8,558 bases of DNA, taken from contig NZ_JBGSXS010000100.1 of the NCBI RefSeq assembly GCF_041751335.1, forward strand, positions 1 to 8,558. Reading direction: 5' to 3'. This stretch comes from Aquiflexum sp041751335 (GTDB lineage Bacteria > Bacteroidota > Bacteroidia > Cytophagales > Cyclobacteriaceae). Under the pieces are notes generated by a model. The model was not told the origin of the DNA and ran no database searches. It worked only from the letters and a program-made list of their open reading frames with translations. The position numbers and the translations under genes were made by a program. Below, piece by piece: positions 1 to 6,899 of this stretch. Position 1 is the first letter of the stretch. Each line of letters starts with the position of its first letter.

Positions 1-38
1 AAGAGGAAGATTCATAGATTGTCATAGGCGGTAAGGAA

Positions 39-971
39 TTAATTGCTTTTAATTTTGAAAATGATCTTTTCAAGATTTTGTACTATGGTTTCTTTTGCTT
101 TGGTATCCACAGATTGCAGTGGTGGAGCAATATGCGGTTCACAGATTCCTAGGTAATAGAGGCTTTCTTTTACCCCACAGAGGTAGCTGGAGGTTTTTGG
201 ACTGCATCCATAGATGTTTTTTGAGATTTCAAGGATGAGGGGCTGGATTTTGTTGACCAAATCAATGTCTCTATTCTTGGCGGCTTCAAAAAGGCGGACA
301 TAGAGACCTGGAAAAATATTTGCTCCTCCGTTGACTCCTCCATCACCACCCGAAAGCACTGATTGCGCCAGCATTTCTTCCGGGCCTATCAATATTGAAA
401 ACTCAGGTTTTTCCTTTTTTATGGCCAATAACTTTTGGTAGTATACTCCATTTCCTGAACTGTCTTTGATTCCAATGATATTGGGATGTTGGGATAATCT
501 CTTGACAGTTTCAGGCTCTATAGTGCTTTTGGTCATGATGGGGAAATTGTACAAAAACAGCGGTAAAGGACTCTGGTCAGCAAGTTTGATATAATATTTA
601 AACAGGTCATCCTGATCAAGATGAAAATAGTAGGGAGGTGCAGCCACTACTGCATCTGCGCCGTTTTCTTTAGCAGTTTTGGCAATTTTCATACTCACAT
701 CTACTGACGTATGGGTGATGCCTACCAACACCAATAGTTGTCCCAAGGCTTCTTTACAGGTGATTTCAATCAGCTCTTTTTTGATGGCAGGTTTTAGGCT
801 TGCAGCTTCACCCGTGGTGCCCAGTATAAAAATTCCCTGAACTCCACCATTGATGAGGTGGCGTACCAGCCTTTCCGTTCCTTTCTTGTCCAATTCTCCA
901 TTGGAAAGTAATGGGGTGACCATGGGAACAATAATGCCTTCTAATTTATCAGATGTATTTTCCGTATTCAT
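39..971 (-). CDS. DapA/N-acetylneuraminate lyase superfamily aldolase, exact substrate unclear
   Basis: A class I (Schiff-base) aldolase of the dihydrodipicolinate synthase/N-acetylneuraminate lyase superfamily, a cytosolic TIM barrel of typical length (310 residues). Visible motifs, numbered from the ATG at 971: GTTGE at 51-55, the catalytic tyrosine in YNFP (Y141), and the Schiff-base lysine in GIKDSSG (K169). The Tyr-Lys spacing of 28 equals that of E. coli DapA (133/161). The position matching DapA Arg138, which binds the aspartate-semialdehyde carboxylate, is methionine (M146). A true lysine-pathway role is therefore doubtful; a sugar-acid or sialic-acid-type lyase is an alternative. The frame also opens at a TTG at 986, but I prefer the ATG at 971 because the five extra codons carry no family sequence. 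The gene stands alone here, divergent from the ATPase across a 375-base spacer. Family call is firm, substrate is not. Confidence 0.9.
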   Translation of the reverse strand: MNTENTSDKLEGIIVPMVTPLLSNGELDKKGTERLVRHLINGGVQGIFILGTTGEAASLKPAIKKELIEITCKEALGQLLVLVGITHTSVDVSMKIAKTAKENGADAVVAAPPYYFHLDQDDLFKYYIKLADQSPLPLFLYNFPIMTKSTIEPETVKRLSQHPNIIGIKDSSGNGVYYQKLLAIKKEKPEFSILIGPEEMLAQSVLSGGDGGVNGGANIFPGLYVRLFEAAKNRDIDLVNKIQPLILEISKNIYGCSPKTSSYLCGVKESLYYLGICEPHIAPPLQSVDTKAKETIVQNLEKIIFKIKSN

Positions 972-1074
972 GTAAGATTTTCCCAATTTGGAATTGATAT
1001 AAAATCTAATTTAAAAAATAATTCCTAGTGATTTTGAAAATGTTCAGAAAAGAAATGAATTCAAGTTACCCGCT

Positions 1075-1206
1075 AGCCAGCCGTCATTCTGAGGCACGAA
1101 GAATCTCCAGAGGTCCTATTTATGTTTATATCTATCATTTTCTGAACCTCAAGAGACCCTCCGAAAGGATCGGGGCAGGCTTTCCTGCGTCAGGGTGACG
1201 GCGGCT
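1075..1206. repeat. Large imperfect inverted repeat, probable dispersed intergenic element
   Basis: The ends are inverted copies: GCCGTCATTCTGA at 1080-1092 pairs with TCAGGGTGACGGC at 1190-1202 (11 of 13, with G-T pairs possible at the mismatches). The match extends outward to AGCC/GGCT with one offset base. Inside the right half are two small hairpins: TCC-GAAA-GGA (1160-1169) and GCAGG-CTTT-CCTGC (1175-1188). The left end phrase, reading CATTCTGAGGCACGAAGAAT, resembles intergenic repeats I recall from Cytophagales genomes; that is from memory and was not tested here. There is no coding potential, and its GC content is visibly higher than the surrounding spacer. It could be a REP-like or MITE-like unit, or a transcribed hairpin. 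Confidence 0.6.
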
Positions 1207-1253
1207 CTGAACTTGACTAACTTTCATGATTAAATGCTATTAAAAATTATTTC

Positions 1254-1347
1254 CTTACGTTGCCAATGTAAAATAATTTACGTTTACAACGTAAGATAGT
1301 TTATTTTGTAAAAATAAACTTTATCTTTGTGATGTAAATTACTTACA
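1254..1347. promoter_or_regulatory. Cluster of TTAC/GTAA palindromes before the ATPase gene
   Basis: Three symmetric elements sit in about 95 bases just before the ATPase start. An outer perfect inverted repeat, CTTACGTTG (1254-1262) with CAACGTAAG (1287-1295), encloses an inner one, GTAAA (1268-1272) with TTTAC (1277-1281). A third, TGTAA (1333-1337) with TTACA (1343-1347), runs into the first base of the ATG. Shared half-sites and their position around a promoter suggest operator sites for a dimeric regulator, but no regulator gene is adjacent. A hairpin in the leader RNA is the alternative. Confidence 0.5.
1300..1329 (+). promoter_or_regulatory. Probable Bacteroidota-type promoter of the ATPase gene
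   Basis: TATCTTTG at 1322-1329 matches the Bacteroidota -7 consensus TAnnTTTG exactly. The -33 partner is weaker: TTTA at 1300-1303, 18 bases upstream; a TTTG at 1305 is too close. Transcription would start near 1336, leaving about ten bases of leader, so the palindrome at 1333-1347 would cover the start site and initiation codon. Confidence 0.5.
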
Positions 1348-2558
1348 TGGTATATAAAGAAGATATAGAAGCTGCACTCGATGGTCAAAAACGTGTTTTG
1401 GCAAGAGATTTTGGTTTCATCAAACGTGAAATGTTGGAAATATTCAAACCCTCCTCCACTCATGTCGAGGTAATTTCCGGCATAAGAAGATCTGGAAAGA
1501 GTACCCTGATGCGACAGATAGTCAAAAAATATTATGAAAAAGTCGCCTATTTCAACTTTGAAGATTCAAGAGTATTCGGTTTTGAAGTAGGGGATTTTGC
1601 AAAGTTGGATGATGTCATGGGAGACGATGTTGAAGCATACTTTTTTGATCAAATACAGAACGTGGAGGGTTGGGAGATTTTTGTGAGACAGCTACATGAA
1701 AGAGGGGAGAAAGTATTTGTAACAGGTTCGAATGCTTCACTGTTGAGCCGGGAAATGGGTACAAGATTGACCGGTAGATATCTCAGTCATGAAGTATTCC
1801 CCTTTTCATATAAAGAATACCTTTCCTTTTTAGGCTTAGATGATAGCCAGGAAAATTTCAATGATTATGTAGTCAAAGGTGGCTTTCCTGAATTCCTAAG
1901 AGACCAAAATCCTGAAATACTTCAAATGTTGCTGAAAGATATCTTGTATAGGGATATAGCGGTCAGGTATGGAATAAAAAATACCCATGTGCTGATGGGT
2001 ATCGCACTTTTTTTAATATCCAATATCGGGAAAGAGGTAAGTTTCAATGGTATCCGCAAAACTTTCAATGTCGGTTCGCCTACCACCGTTTCTGATTATT
2101 TATCTTGGATGGAGGATTCCTATTTGTTGTTTTTCCTTCCGCGGTTTAGTTGGTCCTCTAAAAGTATATCGAAAAATCCCAAAAAAGTTTATTGCATCGA
2201 TACTGGATTTGCCAAATCCAATTCATTGAGTTTCACAAAGGATAAGGGAAGACTTTTGGAGAATCTTGTTTATTTGAATTTTAGGAAAAAAAATAAAAAG
2301 CTGTATTACTTCAAAGAAAAGAAGGAATGTGATTTTGTGGTTTTTGAGGGAACTGTTTGTCGATGGCTGATACAGGTTACCAATGAATTGAATCCTGACA
2401 ATAGGGATAGGGAAGTGGAAGGTTTGGTGGAGGCAATGGAGTTTTTCAATATGGATGAGGGTTATATCATCACGATGAATCAAAGTGATCAATTGACAAA
2501 GGAAAATAAAAAAATCATCATCCAAGACTTCAAAAAATTCTTTGACCTCTTGAATTAA
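1347..2558 (+). CDS. AAA-type ATPase with DUF4143-like C-terminal domain, Walker B Glu replaced by Gln
   Basis: A 403-residue cytosolic P-loop ATPase of the widespread AAA_14/DUF4143 family, whose biological role is poorly known. In order: Walker A GIRRSGKS at 45-52; Walker B region FFDQIQNVEGW at 99-109; a sensor-like VTGSNASLLSRE at 125-136; LTGRY at 141-145, whose Arg144 may serve as the arginine finger; and GGFPE just before a winged-helix-like segment. The C-terminal part resembles a degenerate PD-(D/E)XK nuclease fold: E305 in ENLVYLNF, D329 in ECDFVV, Q343 in IQVT, where a catalytic lysine would normally follow. Family members usually read DEIQ at Walker B; here codon 102 (1650-1652) is CAA, Gln. 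ATP binding looks intact while hydrolysis may be weak. The gene is monocistronic by appearance, behind its own promoter and a palindrome cluster. A defence or toxin role is not supported by neighbours. Confidence 0.88.
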   Translation: MVYKEDIEAALDGQKRVLARDFGFIKREMLEIFKPSSTHVEVISGIRRSGKSTLMRQIVKKYYEKVAYFNFEDSRVFGFEVGDFAKLDDVMGDDVEAYFFDQIQNVEGWEIFVRQLHERGEKVFVTGSNASLLSREMGTRLTGRYLSHEVFPFSYKEYLSFLGLDDSQENFNDYVVKGGFPEFLRDQNPEILQMLLKDILYRDIAVRYGIKNTHVLMGIALFLISNIGKEVSFNGIRKTFNVGSPTTVSDYLSWMEDSYLLFFLPRFSWSSKSISKNPKKVYCIDTGFAKSNSLSFTKDKGRLLENLVYLNFRKKNKKLYYFKEKKECDFVVFEGTVCRWLIQVTNELNPDNRDREVEGLVEAMEFFNMDEGYIITMNQSDQLTKENKKIIIQDFKKFFDLLN

Positions 2559-2572
2559 ATAATATATTTTTG
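2541..2572 (+). promoter_or_regulatory. Strong Bacteroidota-type promoter for the S41-like lipoprotein gene
   Basis: TTTG at 2541-2544, inside the last codons of the ATPase gene, is followed after 20 bases by TATTTTTG at 2565-2572, a full match to TAnnTTTG. The predicted start of transcription is near 2579, giving a leader of about 20 bases before the ATG at 2601. It suggests that the S41-LytTR pair is transcribed independently of the ATPase. Confidence 0.6.
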
Positions 2573-2600
2573 TAATATTCTAAGATAAAATGGATGTCCA

Positions 2601-3581
2601 ATGAAACGATTTCTTTCAATTCTCGCTATCGTTATGCTGACTTTTTCCTGTCAGGAAACTGAGGAAAAAAATGAAGTAACAATTTCTCCAGAAGCAGAGG
2701 CATTTTTGAATGAGTTCCTTCAATTGGTTGAAAATGATTTTTATAGTTCATTTAGTTTCAATTACACTTGGAAGAAGTCCCAAATTGATCAGGCCATATC
2801 GGAATTGACTAAAGATGCCCGGAAAATCGAGGATACTTATATTGCATTGGATAAGGTGTTCGAGATGATTGGGGATGATAAAAGTTATGTGATCAACTCA
2901 AGAGGAGAAATTGTAGCAGGAGACAAAAATGCCTTTGATTGTATTTCAGTCGAAAAACAAACACCCGCTTTACCCAATAATATAGCCTATTTGGATATTC
3001 CGACCTCTCAATTAAGCCCCGAAGATATAGCTTTGGCCATTCAGGAACAGATAAGGGGGAGAGAATTGGAGGCAACAGATGCTTGGATCATAGACCTCCG
3101 AAGCCTGACAGGAGGGAATTTGGAGGGAATGTTGGCCGGTTTGGGGCCTTTACTTGGAGATGGGGTCTTGGGGGCATTTTTTTATGATGACAGTAAAAAA
3201 GAAGATTGGGAGTATAAAAACGGTGGATCCTTCATTGGTGGTGTTCGAAAAGTGACTGTTCCAAATGCATTGGAGGTATTATCTCCCTTACCAAAAGTTG
3301 CAGTCTTGATTGACGGGTCAACTTGTCGGGAAGGAGAACAAATTTTTGCTGCAATACTTAGTAGGCCCAATACCCGAACCTTTGGTAATGCCACTGCTGG
3401 AAGGGCTTTTCTGGAAGACCAACGAAGCTCGGCAGAAGGGCATAAGCTACATTTTGTGAAAGCGATGCTGATGAACAGAGAAAGCAATCTGACCACTTTT
3501 CCTAATTTGCACCCGGATGGCAATTCTAATGTTACCGTAAATTTTGATGATGTATTTGAATGGCTGGGAATTAAAGATTGA
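2601..3581 (+). CDS. S41-family peptidase-like lipoprotein, probably catalytically dead
   Basis: A 326-residue exported protein. Residues 1-17 form a lipoprotein signal (charged MKR, hydrophobic stretch, Cys17 in TFSC), so it should be anchored in the envelope. Residues about 125-300 match the S41 (tail-specific protease/TSPc) core: IIDLRSLTGGN at 163-173 followed by the MLAGLGPLLGDG stretch, then AVLIDGSTCREGEQIF at 234-249 and RPNTRTFGNATAG. In recognisable relatives the nucleophile lies in TASSGE; here that segment reads TCREGE (241-246), so both serines are replaced by Arg and Glu. No PDZ domain is visible and the protein is short for a processing protease. It may bind peptides without cutting them. 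It has its own promoter and is followed after 30 bases by the LytTR membrane regulator, so a sensory partnership is plausible but inferred. Confidence 0.8.
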   Translation: MKRFLSILAIVMLTFSCQETEEKNEVTISPEAEAFLNEFLQLVENDFYSSFSFNYTWKKSQIDQAISELTKDARKIEDTYIALDKVFEMIGDDKSYVINSRGEIVAGDKNAFDCISVEKQTPALPNNIAYLDIPTSQLSPEDIALAIQEQIRGRELEATDAWIIDLRSLTGGNLEGMLAGLGPLLGDGVLGAFFYDDSKKEDWEYKNGGSFIGGVRKVTVPNALEVLSPLPKVAVLIDGSTCREGEQIFAAILSRPNTRTFGNATAGRAFLEDQRSSAEGHKLHFVKAMLMNRESNLTTFPNLHPDGNSNVTVNFDDVFEWLGIKD

Positions 3582-3611
3582 TTAATTTTATTCTTCATTC
3601 CCAAATAACCC

Positions 3612-4481
3612 ATGTCCGTAAATTTCAAAGATTTTCTAAAACAACCTTACCCCTATTATTTCAAAGGGAAAAACCTTTGGATTTTAGCAGCTTTGATTTT
3701 TGGGATGAGTATGGGCTTCAATTACTTTTTCGAGCCTTTTGTAGTATACAGACCTGAACACAAATTCAGCTATTTTTGGATTTCCATGATACATTCATTG
3801 AATGCTTTTCTTTGTGTTTTACTGATAATTGGTTTGAATAACTTGCGGGTAAATGAAGACAAGTGGACTGTAGGGAGTGAAATTGTTCTGATTTCAATTG
3901 TTCTTTTGGCTATAGGAATAAGTCAGTTTCTCGTGAGGGATATGATATATGCAAATCCTGATAACTGGTCTATGCGATACTTTATGGAAGAAATCAGAAA
4001 TACCTTTATGGTGGGAGTCCTGTTTGCAGTTATTCTTGTTCCTTTGAATTACCTGAGGTTGACGAAGGCACATCTCAAAACTGCGCAATCGCTTAACAGT
4101 CAACATCAGTCTGAGTTATTCCACCAACAATATAACATTCTGTCTATCGTCACCCAGCAAAAAAGTGATGATTTTGAATTGAATCCGCATGAGTTTCTAT
4201 TTGCCAAATCGGAAGGAAATTATCTGGAAATATTTTTGGAGAAAGGGGAGGATACTAACAAAATCCTAAAAAGAATGACCATGAAAGAACTTGAATCCCA
4301 ATTGGATTCTTTTCCCCATTTTTTTAAAACACACAGGTCATTTTTGGTCAATCTCCAAAAAGTCAAACAGGTAAAAGGTAATGCACAAGGCTATCAATTA
4401 AGATTAAAAAGCCATTCTGATTCACTTCCTGTATCGAGAGGGATGGTTTCCGACTTTGAAAGAAAATTCAAAAGCATTTAA
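3612..4481 (+). CDS. Membrane-anchored LytTR-family transcriptional regulator
   Basis: A 289-residue protein with four predicted transmembrane helices (roughly 21-42, 54-77, 87-107, 126-147), a short linker, and a LytTR DNA-binding domain from about 180 to 286. Typical LytTR features are FAKSEGNYLEIF, the basic turn KRMTMKELE, and HRSFLVNLQKV starting at His241. There is no response-regulator receiver domain, so regulation by phosphorylation is unlikely; the membrane part itself probably senses something or is controlled by a partner. It starts 30 bases after the S41-like gene with no recognisable promoter in between, so co-transcription is likely. The ATG at 3612 is the natural start, as it leaves a short cytoplasmic N-terminus before the first helix. 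Target genes are unknown; the neighbouring acyltransferase or its own operon are candidates. Confidence 0.88.
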   Translation: MSVNFKDFLKQPYPYYFKGKNLWILAALIFGMSMGFNYFFEPFVVYRPEHKFSYFWISMIHSLNAFLCVLLIIGLNNLRVNEDKWTVGSEIVLISIVLLAIGISQFLVRDMIYANPDNWSMRYFMEEIRNTFMVGVLFAVILVPLNYLRLTKAHLKTAQSLNSQHQSELFHQQYNILSIVTQQKSDDFELNPHEFLFAKSEGNYLEIFLEKGEDTNKILKRMTMKELESQLDSFPHFFKTHRSFLVNLQKVKQVKGNAQGYQLRLKSHSDSLPVSRGMVSDFERKFKSI

Positions 4482-4525
4482 ACCTTGCATTTCATCCCAA
4501 ACCTTTGGAATTGGTCACAAGGCAC

Positions 4526-4555
4526 TTTTTCGAACTTTGACAATGTGTAATTTTG
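4526..4555 (+). promoter_or_regulatory. Candidate promoter of the acyltransferase gene
   Basis: TAATTTTG at 4548-4555 fits TAnnTTTG completely; a T-rich -33 region (TTTT at 4526-4529) lies 18 bases upstream and is imperfect. It predicts transcription from about 4562, which would exclude the TTG at 4553 as a start and favour the ATG at 4577. Confidence 0.45.
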
Positions 4556-4576
4556 GAGGAAACAAAATCAAAAATT

Positions 4577-5721
4577 ATGCGCAGACATGACTTAGACTGG
4601 CTTAGGGTAATCGTTTTCGGATTACTGATTTTCTACCATGTTGGGATGTTTTTTGTCCCTTGGGGATTTCACATCAAAAATGATATCATTTACTCTGAAA
4701 TCAGATGGCCGATGCTATTTGTGAACCAATGGCGCTTGCCTATCCTTTTTGTGATTTCGGGAATGGGAACCTATTATGCACTTTCAAAAAGGACGGTGGA
4801 CAATTTGCCAAAGAAAGGATACAAAGGTTATTGTTGCCTTTGGTGGTTGGAATCCTTTTCATTGTCCCCCCACAGGTTTATTTTGAGCGTTTGGATAAAG
4901 GACAATTTTCAGCTGGGTATTTGGAATTTTGGCCATCTCAGGCATTCATCGGAGTATACCCTGAAGGTAATTTTTCCTGGCACCACCTTTGGTTTTTGCC
5001 TTATCTGTTGCTCTTTTCTCTGGTTTTGATTCCAGCTTTCCTTTACCTCAGGAATCACCCTCAAACATGGCTATTGAAAAAAATGGCTGTCTTAGCTTCC
5101 CGACCTTTTGGCTTGTTCTTTTTGATCATTCCCCTTTATATATTGGAATCATTGGTAGAGCCCTTTTTTCCATCCACTCATGCTCTTTGGGGAGATTGGT
5201 TTAACGTGGTGAATTATATTACGCTTTTCTTTTTTGGCTTTCTATTGATCTCGGTCAAAGCCGTTTTCTGGAAAACTGTTTTGGAAAACAGAAGAAAATA
5301 CCTCTATTGCGGAATTGTGGGTTTTACCCTCTTGATTGGATTGAGGCAGTTGTATGCAGATTCTACTTTGATCCATTTCATTGAGGCACTTTTTAAAGTA
5401 TTCAATCTTTGGGCCTGGATTTTAACTTTGTTTGGATATGCAGCTGCTTACCTTAACCGACCCAGCAAAACCTTAACCTATGCCAATGAGTCGGTCTATC
5501 CATTTTATATCCTTCATCAGACCATTACCATAGCCATTGGTTTTTATTTGATGCACATGGAGTGGGGATTTTGGCCAAAGTTCTTGGTGATGTCTGTAGG
5601 TACATTTGGGTTTTCTTGGCTGATATATGAGTTTGGTATCAGGAGGTGGAATTGGATAAGACCCTTTTTCGGACTTAAGAAAGACAAATTGATAATCACT
5701 GAAAAAAGAATTGTTGCTTAG
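4577..5721 (+). pseudogene. Acyltransferase-3 family membrane protein, interrupted by a frameshift
   Basis: An integral-membrane acyltransferase (Acyl_transf_3, OafA/YrhL-like), a family that transfers acyl groups to surface glycans or other envelope molecules. Frame one gives the N-terminus from ATG 4577: RRHDLDWLRV, the conserved His21 in FYHVG, and WRLPILFVISG, up to YYALSKR. The family sequence then continues in another frame, GGQFAKERIQRLLLPLV onward, with WHHLWFLPYLL and ESVYPFYILHQT near the C-terminus, ending at 5721. The switch lies at about 4776-4790, beside a run of five A (4776-4780). One extra base, for example a sixth A, restores a 381-residue protein of normal family length with about ten membrane segments. 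As written, frame one alone ends at 5029 (150 residues). It could be a true mutation, a homopolymer sequencing error, or recoding. No other damage is visible, which argues for recent loss or an artefact. Confidence 0.82.
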
Positions 5722-5813
5722 TTTAATATGTCGGTTTTGAAAATGACTTTTGACAAATTAAGGTTTGATTAAATGTATTCATTAGTTTGCAAAACAATTT
5801 CAAATCTTCAACA

Positions 5814-6842
5814 ATGATGAGCATATCCAAGAATTTTCATGCAGTGGTTTCTTTTTTTCTATTTATCACTTATTCCTGTAGTGCAGCACCTATCACTCCT
5901 CCTATTCCCCCTGTTCAGGAGTCCTATTCTTTGGGAAGGGTAGGAAATACTGATGATATTGAATCCGAAACAGAAAGTGGGCTTGTTCTTATGGGAGGAA
6001 GTACTGATGTGGATGCAGCTATGAGATGGATGATTGAAAGATCGGGTGGAGGGGATTTTGTGATCATCAGGGTCAGTGGCGGTGCAGGTTACAATGATTA
6101 CCTCTATGGTATGGGGGGATTGAATTCGGTAGAAACCTTAAGGCTTAATACTGCTGAAGCCTCTAATAACGAAAAGGTTTTTGAAATATTGAAGAATGCC
6201 GAGGCATTGTTTATTGCAGGCGGCGATCAGTCCCAATATCTGAGATTATGGGAAGGCACCAAAGTTGAAGAGGCCATTCAATATTTGATCCATGAAAAAC
6301 AAATCCCAATTGGAGGGACAAGTGCTGGATGTGCCATCATGGGTGAGTTTGTTTATACAGGGGAGAAAGGATCCATTATCAGTCAGGAAGCCCTCCAAAA
6401 TCCATACGATGAAAGATTGACTGTTCGGAGGTCAAGTTTGATCAATCATCCCTTTTTACAAAATACGATTACTGACCAGCATTTTTCTCAGAGAAACAGA
6501 GAAGGAAGATTGGTCGGTTTTTTGGCAAGGTTAAAAAGTTTATCTGAAAATCTTCCCTTAAAAGCGATTGCCGTGGACGAAAAGACTGCTGTAGCGATTG
6601 ACAAAGATGGCCAAGCCAAGGTTTTTGGGCAGGCCAATGCTTTTTACCTGGTGGAGTCCAATGCAGACCAACTACCCGAAACACTCCAAATCCAAACTCC
6701 CCTAACATGGAATCTTGGCCAACAAGCCCTGAAATATAAAACGGTCAATGCTGATCAAAATCCATCTTTGGATCTCAAAACATGGGGTTGGGAATGGGAT
6801 GGATTTTGGTTTGTGGAAGCGGGAGTGCTGAAAAACAATTGA
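5814..6842 (+). CDS. Exported cyanophycinase-like peptidase, S51 family lipoprotein
   Basis: A serine peptidase of family S51 (cyanophycinase/peptidase E fold). From the ATG at 5814 (342 residues) the protein has a lipoprotein-type signal ending at Cys22 (ITYSC) and a proline-rich linker. The catalytic domain begins near SGLVLMGG and carries AGGDQSQY, the nucleophile elbow GGTSAGCAIMG (Ser170), and the TDQHFSQRNREGRL motif (His223 the probable catalytic base by family analogy). Family members hydrolyse beta-aspartyl-arginine links in cyanophycin or alpha-aspartyl dipeptides. An envelope location suggests action on external polymer or peptides, not a stored reserve, and no cyanophycin synthetase is in view. 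An in-frame TTG at 5787 would add nine residues but lies inside a -7-like box (TTAGTTTG, 5782-5789), so the ATG pair at 5814/5817 is preferred. It follows the acyltransferase by 92 bases and converges on the phosphatase gene. Confidence 0.86.
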   Translation: MMSISKNFHAVVSFFLFITYSCSAAPITPPIPPVQESYSLGRVGNTDDIESETESGLVLMGGSTDVDAAMRWMIERSGGGDFVIIRVSGGAGYNDYLYGMGGLNSVETLRLNTAEASNNEKVFEILKNAEALFIAGGDQSQYLRLWEGTKVEEAIQYLIHEKQIPIGGTSAGCAIMGEFVYTGEKGSIISQEALQNPYDERLTVRRSSLINHPFLQNTITDQHFSQRNREGRLVGFLARLKSLSENLPLKAIAVDEKTAVAIDKDGQAKVFGQANAFYLVESNADQLPETLQIQTPLTWNLGQQALKYKTVNADQNPSLDLKTWGWEWDGFWFVEAGVLKNN

Positions 6843-6899
6843 GAATTCCACAAATGCTATATTTTTTGATTTAGTGGTATATAGGAATTTAATTTTTTT

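Noticed and set aside
1..38. A possible start of another minus-strand gene (ATG at 25-23) just after the aldolase stop.
   Set aside because: Only eight codons are in the window; nothing in them can be recognised, so no feature is claimed.
1075..1206. The inverted repeat as an insertion sequence or CRISPR remnant.
   Set aside because: No transposase, no regular repeat-spacer pattern and no clear target duplication can be seen; only a non-coding palindromic unit is supported.
1347..2558. The ATPase as part of a new defence or toxin-antitoxin system.
   Set aside because: No partner gene of a known or plausible system lies beside it; it appears monocistronic and the flanking genes are metabolic or envelope functions.
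3182..3628. A 148-codon open frame on the minus strand opposite the S41-like gene.
   Set aside because: It overlaps a well-supported gene almost entirely and its translation shows no family motif; it is a frame shadow.
4553..4560. TTG start with a GGAGGA Shine-Dalgarno-like sequence before the acyltransferase.
   Set aside because: The TTG is part of a full TAnnTTTG promoter match and the GGAGGA is 16 bases from the ATG at 4577, too far for normal initiation; these bacteria rarely use such sites.
4771..4790. Programmed -1 ribosomal frameshifting in the acyltransferase.
   Set aside because: The site lacks a standard X XXY YYZ heptamer (second codon is AGG), I saw no clear stimulatory stem-loop, and the family does not normally use recoding.
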